Positions 33,339 through 42,110 of a stretch of DNA of 64,000 nucleotides are shown in pieces. This stretch comes from Paracoccaceae bacterium. GTDB taxonomy: Bacteria > Pseudomonadota > Alphaproteobacteria > Rhodobacterales > Rhodobacteraceae. Where the stretch lies: positions 124,001-188,000 of the forward strand of contig JADGFD010000003.1 of the NCBI GenBank assembly GCA_016744015.1. Direction: 5' to 3'. Position 1 is the first letter of the stretch, and each line of letters opens with the position of its first letter. Below the pieces are notes generated by a model. That model saw only the letters and a program-made list of their open reading frames with translations, had not been told where the DNA came from and ran no database searches. The translations under genes were made by a program, and so were the position numbers.

Positions 33339-33701
33339 ATGCCGATGGCCCAGCTAACCCTAAACTTTTTTGACGCAACCCGCGGCGTAGCGATCGCAAA
33401 TATTGATGTTGAGATCCAAAAAATTCATGATGGCAACTGGCGCACCATTGCTGAAATGGTCAGCAACGTTAAAGGTGATATTTCTATCATTTCGGGTGAT
33501 GTGGATGGCGATTTTAGCGGCTATTATGAAGCCACGGCACATATCGGTAGCTACTTCCTGAGCGCGGGCTATGCCCTGCCAACACTTAAGTTTATTGATG
33601 TGATCCCCATTCGCTTTGGCATTGCGGATGCGGATGCCAACACCAGCATCACCATTTCGCTCACGCCTTATGGATACTCGTTCCTGAGCAAAATTAGCTG
33701 A
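33339..33701 (+). CDS. Transthyretin/5-hydroxyisourate hydrolase-fold protein without catalytic residues (copy 2)
   Basis: 120 residues, 15 bases after copy 1. LNFFDATRGVAIANIDVEIQKI-HDGNW replaces the HVLD start; TAHIGSYFLSAGYALPTLKF and IDVIPIRFGIADADANTSITISLTPYGYSF are strikingly close to the hydrolase consensus, but the HYHVPL His is replaced by NTSITI and the YRGS end is missing. It shares fold and gene position with copy 1 but limited identity (an old duplication). Start at 33339 or 33345 (MAQL). It stands between polysaccharide-type glycosyltransferases, so a role in glycan-related binding is possible (inference). Confidence 0.65.
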   Translation: MPMAQLTLNFFDATRGVAIANIDVEIQKIHDGNWRTIAEMVSNVKGDISIISGDVDGDFSGYYEATAHIGSYFLSAGYALPTLKFIDVIPIRFGIADADANTSITISLTPYGYSFLSKIS

Positions 33702-33809
33702 GCAAAGGCGGCCTAAACGGGTTTAAAACCTTTTGCGTTATAAAAAGATTGCAACCGCGCTGAATTTTGGCCACCTTAGCGCGCAATACTTGTAACGAAA
33801 GCCCGCGCC

Positions 33810-35915
33810 TTGCTTGAAGCCTCCGCCATTATCAATATCCATCGCGAGGGAGCTTTACTGGTCCCCACCTTGCGCTCGCTGGCGCTAGCAAAAAAACGAG
33901 CGGTTGAGGCAGGCTATACGCTGGAAGTGCTGGTGGTAGCCGATAATGCCAATGAAGAAACTCTCAAAATTGCCGAGGGTTTTGATCAGCTGATCGACCG
34001 GATAATCCCCGCCACCTTCGGAGACCTCGGGGCCTCACGCGAGTTTGGCATTAGTGAGGCCGCACATGATTGGGTGTTCCTGCATGATGGCGATGATCTG
34101 TTTTCCTCCAACTGGTATCTCCAGTTTTTCGAGATAGCCAAGCGCGGCGAGATAGACGAGCGCACGGTTTACCACACCGCGCTGTTTGTCCGCTTTGGCA
34201 ACGAGCAAAATATCCGGCAAATGATTGATTCGTGGGATACCCGCTTTCACCCGCTGTTTTTGGCGTCCGAGTGGTATTACTCAAATAAATGCGTGCTTAA
34301 CCGCAAGCTTTTTGCCGAAACACCCATGCCATACAATAACAAGTTCACCGGCATCGGCAACGAGGATTGGACATGGTCTTGCCATACCATCCACAAGGAA
34401 ATCCGGCATACCTATCTGCCGGAAACCATTTGCTTTTACCGCGTTAAACCCGCCATCACCAGCCTTGGCCTAACCCCGGGGATGATCCACGGCCCCTCCC
34501 CGCTTTTTGCACCTGATAGCCTGTTGGAAATAGAAATTCGCCGCGCCGAGCGGGCCGATAAACCACTGGCATTTTGTGATACGCTCATCAAAAAAGGCGA
34601 GCCGGTGCAGGGTGATGGCCCGCCCGCTGGCTGGTTCTGGGATGAGGTCGAAATTCAGGGCGAATTTGAGTCGATCATCACCGATTACCGCGCCGTGCCT
34701 CATGGCCAGTTGCGCGCCGAGCTGCCCAACCTGCATTATAATGTCGCCTCTGCCACGCAATACATGATGCGTGATATGGACGAGCGGCCAAAGATCTTCA
34801 TCTTTGCCTCGGCCAGCACTCTGCGGGCGGGTGATAAAATTATCGAGCTTATGCTCTCGGCCGCCCGCGATTATAACGACCAATCCCACCAGCCGGTGCT
34901 GGTTCTGGATGAGGGCGATCTCGTGATTTCCGATTTTGGCCTGATGGGCCGCTTTGGGGCAAAGGTGATCGGCGCCCAGCATGTAGAACGGTTTTTCAAA
35001 ATCGAAGACTGGTATTTCAATCGCCTGATGATGCGCCCGATTGTGCAAAGCCACGGCGCCATTCTGATCGACCTTGGCTCAAACATTTTCAACAAGCTCT
35101 TTACCGAGTTTCACCGCGTGTTGCTTGAAAATTTCGAGCATACCCTCAGCATTCTGCCGGACACCCGCCACGACCCGCTTTCGCCCGCGCTTAATAACAT
35201 TGCCCGCAATGCTGGCTTTGCCAAAGCCCATGGCGGCAAGCCCTACCGCGTGTTTGCCCAACCAGCGCTGCTATCACAGCTTGGCAAAAGCACCAGTTGG
35301 TCACTAGGGGCCTTCCCAGAAGACATGTCGAGCGCCTTTGAGGCCGTTACCCGCTTTCGCTTTCGCGAGGTGAACGGCACGGCCAGTTTTGACCTTGCCA
35401 ATATGCTAGCCGCCCCGCGCATTCCGCGGCGCAATCAACTGCCGATGCATCATCTGGTTTCACAACAGCTCAACGCCCGCATAGAAAGTGATGCCGAGGT
35501 CGCGCTTACGGCCATCACCCACAACAATACGCGGTTTTATCTTTACCAAACCATAAACACATGGGTTTCCCCGAGCTGGTATAAAGACGCGCATGCGTTT
35601 TTGAGCAAAAACTCGCATATCTGGCTGGTGCCCGCGCAAATCTCGCTGTCTTTGCAAGATAACGGCCAGTATCGCAGCCGGTGGCACAATTATTCCGAGC
35701 CAAAATGGGTGTTTTCCTCGTGGTATGACCAAGCGCTATGCCAAGAGGCCACGCCCATGCTGGTGCTGGCGCGCGAGCGCATTTCAGAGCAGCCGCCCAA
35801 AACCCCCGCAGCCCTTGCCGAAGCGCTTTTCAACTATTGCGAACAGCCGGGCAAGCAAGTGAGCGCCTGCAATGAAACCGTGGCCATTGCGATGCCCAAA
35901 GGAGGCTCGGCATGA
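33810..35915 (+). CDS. Family 2 glycosyltransferase, GT-A fold
   Basis: 701 residues. N-terminal 200 residues are a GT2 fold: ASAIINIHREGALLVPTLRSLALAKK, VVADNANEETL, donor-binding HDGDD near residue 92. The C-terminal part (from about 250) has no family I recognise. A stop codon sits in frame at 33777 and no ATG is available before the GT2 core, so TTG 33810 is the likely start; it lacks a clear ribosome-binding site. Its stop overlaps the ATG of the next glycosyltransferase (ATGA). Confidence 0.75.
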   Translation: MLEASAIINIHREGALLVPTLRSLALAKKRAVEAGYTLEVLVVADNANEETLKIAEGFDQLIDRIIPATFGDLGASREFGISEAAHDWVFLHDGDDLFSSNWYLQFFEIAKRGEIDERTVYHTALFVRFGNEQNIRQMIDSWDTRFHPLFLASEWYYSNKCVLNRKLFAETPMPYNNKFTGIGNEDWTWSCHTIHKEIRHTYLPETICFYRVKPAITSLGLTPGMIHGPSPLFAPDSLLEIEIRRAERADKPLAFCDTLIKKGEPVQGDGPPAGWFWDEVEIQGEFESIITDYRAVPHGQLRAELPNLHYNVASATQYMMRDMDERPKIFIFASASTLRAGDKIIELMLSAARDYNDQSHQPVLVLDEGDLVISDFGLMGRFGAKVIGAQHVERFFKIEDWYFNRLMMRPIVQSHGAILIDLGSNIFNKLFTEFHRVLLENFEHTLSILPDTRHDPLSPALNNIARNAGFAKAHGGKPYRVFAQPALLSQLGKSTSWSLGAFPEDMSSAFEAVTRFRFREVNGTASFDLANMLAAPRIPRRNQLPMHHLVSQQLNARIESDAEVALTAITHNNTRFYLYQTINTWVSPSWYKDAHAFLSKNSHIWLVPAQISLSLQDNGQYRSRWHNYSEPKWVFSSWYDQALCQEATPMLVLARERISEQPPKTPAALAEALFNYCEQPGKQVSACNETVAIAMPKGGSA

Positions 35916-37501
35916 CCCCCGAAGAGATATCCGCCTATTGGCAGGCCTACCCTGACCTCGCCGAGCTTTGGGCAAAAGGCACATGGGATGACGCCGGATT
36001 TGCCGCTCATTTCAAGGAGCACGGACAGCCAGAAGGCCGCGCCATTCCGCCCTTGAATCAGCAACCCCAAAACTGGTCAGACTGGCTGTATTTTAGCGAA
36101 ATGAGTGACGATACCGCTTGGTGGTGGCGCAAAGGCGTGGTGGAATCCGGCGTTTTTCACGCCATGCTTTATGGGCCGGATACGCTTAACAAAGGCATTA
36201 TTGACCACAGCCACAAGCTCCAACACAGCGCCTCGCTTTCGGCCTATGCTATGGCGCAAGTGGCCAGCAATGCGGTGGATTTCCCCGGCAGTGGCCCGCT
36301 GGCGGATATCCTGTCACACAAGCTGGAATGGGCCGAGCCAAAGGCGCTGGGCATTTTACCTATGCGCGCCGCCATAAAATCAGCCTTCCCCGAGGATTAC
36401 GGCTATGTGATTGTCCTGCCATGGCTTGAAAGCGGCGGTGCGGAGCTGGTCGGTAGCTGGCATTATCTAGCAGCCAAAGCGCTGGGCCTTAACCCGCTCA
36501 TTATTCTGGCTGACCAGCCCAATATTACCGCCCGCTTTGCCGCACAGGGGTTTAACGTCCTCAACCTGCCACAGCTTTTTGAGGCCACCATGGGCAAGCC
36601 CTATGCGCATCTTGCGCGTGAGGAGCGCATGGAGATTCTCACCTCGGCCATTGAGCTTTTGCGCCCCCCCGTGATGCAACTCATTCATGCTTATATCGGC
36701 TATAGCGCCCTCACGGCCCCCGCCACAAAGGCGCGCTTGCGTGCGGCTTGCAAAACCATTTTTGTGTCAGCCTTCTGCCCGCATATTCACCCCGCTGGCA
36801 ATTATGATGGCTACTTTCGGGATATCCCCGACCTGATGGATGTGGTGGACCGCTTTGTATTTGATAATGACTGGTATATGGGCGAAATGGCAAACTGCTA
36901 TGCCCTGCCCGCAGCCCAGTCAACCGCGCTGAAATATCCCGTCGAGGGGCTACCCGCGCCAAAAACCACCAAAAAGCATCGCAAAAAGGTGCTGTGGGCC
37001 AGCCGCTTTGACAGCCAGAAAAACCCGAAAATCGTGGCGGAAATTGCGGCACGAATGCCCGATACCGAGTTTTTGATGTATGGTCGGCAAGTGATGGGTG
37101 ACGACCAGATCATCTGGGATGACATGCCTGAAAATGTGACCCATGGCGGCGAGTTTTTCAATATTGATGAGCTACCAATAAAGGAGTGCTTTGCTTTCCT
37201 CTATACCTCAAGATTTGACGGCACGCCTAACATTTTGCTTGAAATCGGCTCCCGTGGTTTGCCGATTGTCACCCCCAATATCGGGGGTATTGCTGGATAC
37301 TTGGGCGACCGATGGCAGCTTTATGTTGACCACCCTGAGGATATCAACGGCTATGTCCGCCATCTTAAAAAGCTGCGAACCAATGCCAAGCTAGGGCAAA
37401 CACTCGCCACAAAACAACGGAGCATTTTGAAGAAAGAGCGGAGCTTTGAAGCGTTTACCACTTCAGTAGCAACCCTGCTCGCCCCGTTCAAAGGCGCATA
37501 A
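35912..37501 (+). CDS. Family 4 glycosyltransferase with N-terminal EGR motif
   Basis: 529 residues. Residues 1-50 (YPDLAELWAKG, AHFKEHGQPEGR) match the YPDVAxxxxHYxxxGxxEGR unit seen at the ends of many alphaproteobacterial glycosyltransferases and surface proteins. The GT-B core follows, with WLESGGAELVGSWHYLAAKA, VLWASRFDSQKNPKIVAEIAARMPDTEF and LYTSRFDGTPNILLEIGSRGLPIVTPNIGG near 430. It acts in the cytoplasm on a lipid- or protein-linked glycan. Its end overlaps the end of the convergent sulfotransferase-like gene by 14 bases. Confidence 0.85.
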   Translation: MTPEEISAYWQAYPDLAELWAKGTWDDAGFAAHFKEHGQPEGRAIPPLNQQPQNWSDWLYFSEMSDDTAWWWRKGVVESGVFHAMLYGPDTLNKGIIDHSHKLQHSASLSAYAMAQVASNAVDFPGSGPLADILSHKLEWAEPKALGILPMRAAIKSAFPEDYGYVIVLPWLESGGAELVGSWHYLAAKALGLNPLIILADQPNITARFAAQGFNVLNLPQLFEATMGKPYAHLAREERMEILTSAIELLRPPVMQLIHAYIGYSALTAPATKARLRAACKTIFVSAFCPHIHPAGNYDGYFRDIPDLMDVVDRFVFDNDWYMGEMANCYALPAAQSTALKYPVEGLPAPKTTKKHRKKVLWASRFDSQKNPKIVAEIAARMPDTEFLMYGRQVMGDDQIIWDDMPENVTHGGEFFNIDELPIKECFAFLYTSRFDGTPNILLEIGSRGLPIVTPNIGGIAGYLGDRWQLYVDHPEDINGYVRHLKKLRTNAKLGQTLATKQRSILKKERSFEAFTTSVATLLAPFKGA

Positions 37502-38417
37502 AAGTGCTGATATCAGACTTGAAACTGCGGAATTTGTCTTGGTCTGAAATATTGGTGTTTTTGGGTTTAGCCGTCCAGAAGGTGGCTGCCAGTTCTTCGG
37601 CATAGGCCCCTAGCCCCAAAGCCGCCATATCTTCATATTCCGGCGCCAAAACTTCGCGCACCTGGTCGATCAGCCACTGATCAAACCCAAAGTACTTACT
37701 GTTAAACTCGTATTTCTTGCGAAACCGGTTGCTCGCCTCCCAATGGCTCACTTCGGATTTTTCCATCAAATGCCCGATCTGGCGATAGAGCGCAATTTCT
37801 TCAGGGGATGGTGCGGGGTTTGTGTGCAGAAAATCTTCTGCCTTGGCCGAAAACCCGTAGCTTTCACACATTTCAGCAAAGATTTGGTTTAGCTTGCGGC
37901 CAATAAATGGCATAAAGCGCACCTTTACGCCGATTTGCGCAAGCTGCCCCTGCACCACGCGGCGCAGTTGTAGTTTATCTTCGCGCTGCGCACGCGCAAT
38001 AAAATCGGTGAAAGTGCTGTTTTCAACAAAGGTTTTGATCTGCTGCGTATACATAGAATTGAGCCGCGCAATAGGGTCGCGCACAAAAAACAGAATCTCC
38101 AATTCATAGCCGGCAGCATCCGTCAGGGTTTTCACCTTTTGCACAGCGGGGGCAAAAATAGGGAAGTCCTCAGAAGATAAAAACAGGCTGCGGCCTGTTT
38201 CCAAATCTTGCTTTAGCCGGTCAAGGCCGCCAAGCTCGGGGTTAAAACGCGCATCATTGCGCATTTCATAAGCAAGGTTGTGGTGGCCAGCATCTGGGCG
38301 TGTCCAGCCCCAGCGCGGATAAAAATATTCGGCACTGCCCTCATATTCCGACAGAAATTTCTGCACTGTAGTGCTTGCCGTTTTCGATGGCCCTACATGC
38401 AAAACTACTTTTTTCAT
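37488..38417 (-). CDS. Sulfotransferase-like protein
   Basis: 309 residues. PAPS-dependent sulfotransferase hallmarks: the 5'-phosphosulfate loop HVGPSKTASTTVQKFL at residues 7-20, and the 3'-phosphate loop ILFFVRDPIARLNSMYTQQIK near residue 110. Bacterial members sulfate carbohydrates, including surface glycans. Its position among glycosyltransferases suggests it decorates the glycan made here (inference). It reads against them, with its own upstream region 38418-38603. Confidence 0.75.
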   Translation of the reverse strand: MKKVVLHVGPSKTASTTVQKFLSEYEGSAEYFYPRWGWTRPDAGHHNLAYEMRNDARFNPELGGLDRLKQDLETGRSLFLSSEDFPIFAPAVQKVKTLTDAAGYELEILFFVRDPIARLNSMYTQQIKTFVENSTFTDFIARAQREDKLQLRRVVQGQLAQIGVKVRFMPFIGRKLNQIFAEMCESYGFSAKAEDFLHTNPAPSPEEIALYRQIGHLMEKSEVSHWEASNRFRKKYEFNSKYFGFDQWLIDQVREVLAPEYEDMAALGLGAYAEELAATFWTAKPKNTNISDQDKFRSFKSDISTFMRL

Positions 38418-38540
38418 TCACAAAAACCTTCACCAACACCCGTGCGAGACATTCAACGAGCGCTTGATGCTATACCACAGAATCCCGAGATTCAACCAAC
38501 CAATGATTTGCAGCCTCTAGAATCCCTCAAATAATCTGCC

Positions 38541-38574
38541 TTTGCACATCAGTATTTTCTGTGTAGATTACACA
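38541..38574 (+). promoter_or_regulatory. Promoter region with TGTGTA-GAT-TACACA palindrome
   Basis: TTGCAC (38542-38547), 16-base spacer, TAGATT (38564-38569) before the rightward TPR-like gene; the -10 is inside a perfect inverted repeat TGTGTA/TACACA (38560-38574). A related TGTGTA-N3-TGCACA site stands at 1361-1375, and TTTGCACATC occurs both at 38541 and 1321. Possibly a site for a common regulator. Confidence 0.4.
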
Positions 38575-38603
38575 TAAAGAAACACCTTGAGAGTTAAGAC
38601 CTT

Positions 38604-39497
38604 ATGACCCCGGCAAATATTGATAACGTTATTCTACCAAGCTGGCGTCAGGGGCGGCTGCTTTTTTTCACGAGCATCACAGATAGTTACACCACGCGGC
38701 TTGATTATCGCGTGGCGGCGGCCACTGCACCCGGTGAAACCAAGGTTATTCGCACCCATAAGGCCGCCATAACGCCGGAAGAAATGGCCCTGTGCCAGGA
38801 AACCGCCGATAACGGCGTGGCGTTGCAGCGCTTTTTTGAACAGGTTAGCCAAGGCAATCTGGATGAATTAACCGAGATGGCCAGCCAAAACCTGCCGACC
38901 TGTGCAAACGGGGCCAATGCCCTGATTTATATCTGCTCCTATTTTAACTTTTTGCGAAAATACAGTGTCGATCAAACGCTGGTAAAGCTCTATGAGGCCC
39001 GCAAGCCTGAGGAGCGGTTTGAACCTGAAAGCTCGTTTTCGATCTATAAAATCCTCTCGGCCCATTTGCAGCCCGAGCGCGCAGCCGCACTGATAGATGC
39101 AGACATTCCCGACGTGTTAAAAGTAAGAGGTGCCACCAATTCGGTCGCCAATTTGCTGCGCGAAGTGGCGGTTATCCGGCATGATACCGGCGCCACAGAG
39201 GCGGCCATTCAGGCCATGCGGCGGGCCATCAGGATCCATAATACCGAAGACAAATGGCGGCGGATGGCCGATTTTTCCATCGCAGGGAAACTGCCAAAAC
39301 AGGCTATTGAGTGCTACCAGAAAGCCGAACGGATGGCCCCGCTGGCCCCAGCTCAAGCGCTGCGCATGGCTGGTTTGCTAGTAGAGGCCAACCGCCCGGA
39401 TGAAGCCGCGCCTTTTCTGAGCCGGGCAGAGGCCAATTTCCCAAAGCCGGTTGAAGCCCTGCGCGCCAAACTTAAGGAACTGGCCGTGGAGAATTAA
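38604..39497 (+). CDS. TPR-like protein at the end of the glycan locus
   Basis: 297 residues. There is an N-terminal region of 60 residues of no known family (SWRQGRLLFFTSITDSYTTRLDY), then alpha-helical repeats with TPR-like spacing from about residue 150 (TEAAIQAMRRAIRIHNTEDKWRRMADFSIAGKLPKQAIECYQKAERMAPLAPAQALRMAGLLVEANRPDEAAPFLSRAEANFP). Such proteins scaffold protein complexes. No signal peptide. pth follows 27 bases after it and may be in the same transcript. Confidence 0.7.
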   Translation: MTPANIDNVILPSWRQGRLLFFTSITDSYTTRLDYRVAAATAPGETKVIRTHKAAITPEEMALCQETADNGVALQRFFEQVSQGNLDELTEMASQNLPTCANGANALIYICSYFNFLRKYSVDQTLVKLYEARKPEERFEPESSFSIYKILSAHLQPERAAALIDADIPDVLKVRGATNSVANLLREVAVIRHDTGATEAAIQAMRRAIRIHNTEDKWRRMADFSIAGKLPKQAIECYQKAERMAPLAPAQALRMAGLLVEANRPDEAAPFLSRAEANFPKPVEALRAKLKELAVEN

Positions 39498-39524
39498 ACC
39501 ACTGCCACTGTTTGGAAATCTGAC

Positions 39525-40199
39525 ATGAAACTCTTTGTAGGCCTTGGGAACCCGGGCGCAAAATATAGCCAAAACCGGCATAATATCGGCTTTATGGCGG
39601 TTGATCGGATTGCTGAATCCGGCTTTGCGCCATGGAAGTCCAAATTCCAAGGGCTGCTCTCGGAAGGGCGCATCGGGCAAGAAAAGGTTATTTTGCTCAA
39701 GCCTGCCACCTTTATGAATCTTTCCGGCCAATCCGTGGGCGAGGCCATGCGGTTTTACAAGCTCACGCCTGCTGACATCACGGTTTTTCATGATGAGCTG
39801 GATCTTGCCCCTGGCAAGGTGCGGCTCAAAACCGGTGGCGGCCATGCGGGGCATAATGGCCTGCGCTCATTACATCAGCATATCGGGCCCGAATACCACC
39901 GTGTCCGCCTTGGCATTGGCCATCCGGGCCACAAAGATAAGGTGGCGCGCTATGTGCTGCATGATTTTGCAAAAGCAGAAGCAGGCTGGCTGGATGACCT
40001 TTTGCGTGGAATCGAAGATGGTATTGCCCATCTTTCGGCGGGAGAGGGGCCAAAGTTTCTTAACACGATTGCTTTACAGCTTAACCCGCCCCGCGCCTCC
40101 ACAGGTAAGCAGGCCCCAAAGCCTGCTCTCCAGCCGGAGACAGACAAGGCTGGCGACATACGCTCACCGCTTCAGCGGCTCAAAGACAGGTTTTCCTAG
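39525..40199 (+). CDS. pth: Peptidyl-tRNA hydrolase
   Basis: 224 residues, longer than usual (about 190) because of a Pro/Lys/Ala-rich C-terminal tail. Catalytic His19 lies in GLGNPGAKYSQNRHNIGF. Other conserved segments: LKPATFMNLSGQSV, DELDLAPGKVRLKTGGGHAGHNGLRS. It releases peptides from peptidyl-tRNA in the cytoplasm. ATG at 39525 has a weak GGAAAT-type site upstream; conserved MKLFVGLGNPG confirms it. Confidence 0.95.
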   Translation: MKLFVGLGNPGAKYSQNRHNIGFMAVDRIAESGFAPWKSKFQGLLSEGRIGQEKVILLKPATFMNLSGQSVGEAMRFYKLTPADITVFHDELDLAPGKVRLKTGGGHAGHNGLRSLHQHIGPEYHRVRLGIGHPGHKDKVARYVLHDFAKAEAGWLDDLLRGIEDGIAHLSAGEGPKFLNTIALQLNPPRASTGKQAPKPALQPETDKAGDIRSPLQRLKDRFS

Positions 40200-40201
40200 C
40201 G

Positions 40202-40594
40202 CTATTGGGAGCCCGTCATCAGGTAGCTGACAAGCACACCCGTTTCAGACATTCTGCACGTTGAGAGCTCATTGCTTAAATGCGCGACATCAACGCCAAA
40301 AATCTCAATCGGATGGCCGGCTTTCGCGGCTTGCGCCTGTAGGGATTCACACGGAACAACATCTGCCATGGCACCTACATCCGGCAATTGAGGCGCGGCA
40401 ACTGTTGTGGGCGCATGGGTTTCCGCCGCAAGCCCGTTAAGATCCATATCAGTCGCCATAGTGGTAAGCGCTAAAAGATAGTCGGAATCCGAGGTGCCGG
40501 CCGATTGCGCTTGCCCCAAACTGGCAGCAGAAATCGAGAGGGCTGAGATAAATACACCAACCATTAGGTTGGATTTGGAAACAAGAGACAACAA
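40202..40594 (-). CDS. Secreted hypothetical protein
   Basis: About 130 residues using TTG 40594 as start, chosen because GGAG lies 9 bases upstream and it gives a signal peptide (KSNLMVGVFISALSISAASLGQA); ATG 40564 inside it is an alternative, and the frame is open to 40696. The mature protein is short and Ala-rich with a Cys pair far apart (VPCESL ... LSTCRM), which could form a disulfide bond. No family is recognised. It reads leftward toward pth, ending 2 bases from its stop. Confidence 0.55.
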   Translation of the reverse strand: MLSLVSKSNLMVGVFISALSISAASLGQAQSAGTSDSDYLLALTTMATDMDLNGLAAETHAPTTVAAPQLPDVGAMADVVPCESLQAQAAKAGHPIEIFGVDVAHLSNELSTCRMSETGVLVSYLMTGSQ

Positions 40595-40809
40595 GAATAC
40601 TAACTCCAAAAACTGGTTAAAAGGTGCGCGCCCGTGACGGCGGACGCGCGCTCCATAAATCGCCATTTTCTGCTCTATAGTCAACAATTCATACAAATTT
40701 TATTTAGCAAACAAGTATTTGATTTTAAACATATTAATTTCGCATCGTGGAAAATGTCGCGAATTTTAGGTACATATGCTCACTTCATTACATCCAGAAT
40801 CAAGTGGGC

Positions 40810-41160
40810 TCAGCTAAGCGCGTTTTCAACTATTTCGATCTGCCCGGTCTGGTCAAGCGCAGCAAGGTCAAACCGGCAAGCTGTGTTTAGATCAGCATTC
40901 TGGGCTAGGTATTGCTCGGCGCAAGCCAGCAAGCGGGCCTGCTGTGCGGGCTGCAACGCGGATAGAGCCGCCGCCATATGCTTGCGCGCTTTTACTTCCA
41001 CAAAAACAATCATACCCCCATGTTTCACAATGAGGTCAATCTCGCCCTCAGCCACTTTGAAACGCCGCGCCAAAACCTTGGCACCCTTAGCCTCATAGGC
41101 CCGCGCCGCGATATCCTCTGCGGCCATGCCATTGTGAAAGGCGGTGCTGCCGCGGCTCAT
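40810..41160 (-). CDS. yraN: YraN family (UPF0102) endonuclease-like protein
   Basis: 116 residues of the restriction-endonuclease-like fold. AARAYEAKGAKVLARRFKVAEGEIDLIVKHGGMIVFVEVKARKH contains the D...EVK nuclease core. The cellular role is unsettled in the family; a link to DNA uptake or Holliday junction processing has been proposed. Its start overlaps the end of rsmI (ATGA), a conserved arrangement in proteobacteria. Confidence 0.92.
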   Translation of the reverse strand: MSRGSTAFHNGMAAEDIAARAYEAKGAKVLARRFKVAEGEIDLIVKHGGMIVFVEVKARKHMAAALSALQPAQQARLLACAEQYLAQNADLNTACRFDLAALDQTGQIEIVENALS

Positions 41161-42014
41161 GGCCGCCCCAATTCGAGCGCCCGCTGGTAAAGCGGCTTGC
41201 GCGGAAGATCAAATGCCGCGGCCACTTCGGACGCCGCATCCTTCACGCGGCTATGTTTAAGCGCTTCGATCAGCGCTGCATCAATCGCCTCGGGGGTAGC
41301 TGCCTGCTTTAGCGGCGCGCCCACCACCACCACGGCCTCGCCCTTTGGCGCAGGAGCCTCCGCGTAATGCGCCGCCAGTTCGCGTAAGCTGCCCCGCCGA
41401 ACCTCCTCAAATTTTTTGGTCAATTCGCGACACATGGCGGCAGGGCGGTCGCCAAACACCTCAGCCATGGCCGCTAAACTGTCTCCTATCCGCCTTGGCG
41501 CCTCATAAAACACCAGCGTTGCCGGCACCGCTACAAACTCCTCAAAAAACGCTTTCCGCGCCACGGATTTTACGGGGGCAAACCCCGCAAACAAAAAACG
41601 GTCTGTTGGCAAACCCGCCAATGAAAGCGCTGTCAACACCGCTGAGGCCCCTGGCGCGGCGGTAATCGGCAGGCCCGCCTCAATCATCCCCGCTGCCAGT
41701 TGGTAACCCGGATCAGCGATCAGCGGCGTGCCAGCATCAGACACATAGGCCACCACTTTGCCCTCTTGCACGGCTTTCACCAGCTTGGGCCGCATCGCCG
41801 CGCCGTTATGGTCGTGGTAGGGCAGCAAAGGCCGCCCGTTTAGCGCCACGCCGTGAATGTCCATAAGCTTGCGGGCTTGCCTCGTGTCTTCCGCCGCCAG
41901 CACATCGGCATTTTCCAAAATATCCAGCGCGCGCAGGGTTATGTCGGCAGCAGTGCCAATGGGCGTGGCCACCAGGTAAAGCCCGGCGCTGAGTTTTGGT
42001 GAAATGCCGCCCAT
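41157..42014 (-). CDS. rsmI: 16S rRNA (cytidine(1402)-2'-O)-methyltransferase
   Basis: 285 residues of the tetrapyrrole-methylase (SpoU-unlike) fold: GLYLVATPIGTAADITLRALD at the start, AAEDTRQARKLMDIHGV, VSDAGTPLIADPGYQLA and FAGFAPVKSVARKAFFEEF. It 2'-O-methylates C1402 in the decoding centre. Overlaps yraN by 4 bases. Divergent to the lpoA-like gene, with the inverted repeat CGCAGG/CCTGCG (42054-42071) between them. Confidence 0.95.
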   Translation of the reverse strand: MGGISPKLSAGLYLVATPIGTAADITLRALDILENADVLAAEDTRQARKLMDIHGVALNGRPLLPYHDHNGAAMRPKLVKAVQEGKVVAYVSDAGTPLIADPGYQLAAGMIEAGLPITAAPGASAVLTALSLAGLPTDRFLFAGFAPVKSVARKAFFEEFVAVPATLVFYEAPRRIGDSLAAMAEVFGDRPAAMCRELTKKFEEVRRGSLRELAAHYAEAPAPKGEAVVVVGAPLKQAATPEAIDAALIEALKHSRVKDAASEVAAAFDLPRKPLYQRALELGRP

Positions 42015-42110
42015 GTGCTAATCTGCCTTCATCGAGTCGTTTACATCATTTAGCGCAGGCTTTACCCTGCGGGATTGATTGAGTCTACTTTTATACCTTT
42101 GTGAGGCCCC

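Noticed and set aside
32949-33701. Functional 5-hydroxyisourate hydrolases (urate pathway)
   Set aside because: Catalytic histidines and the YRGS tail are missing in both, and no urate or allantoin genes are nearby.
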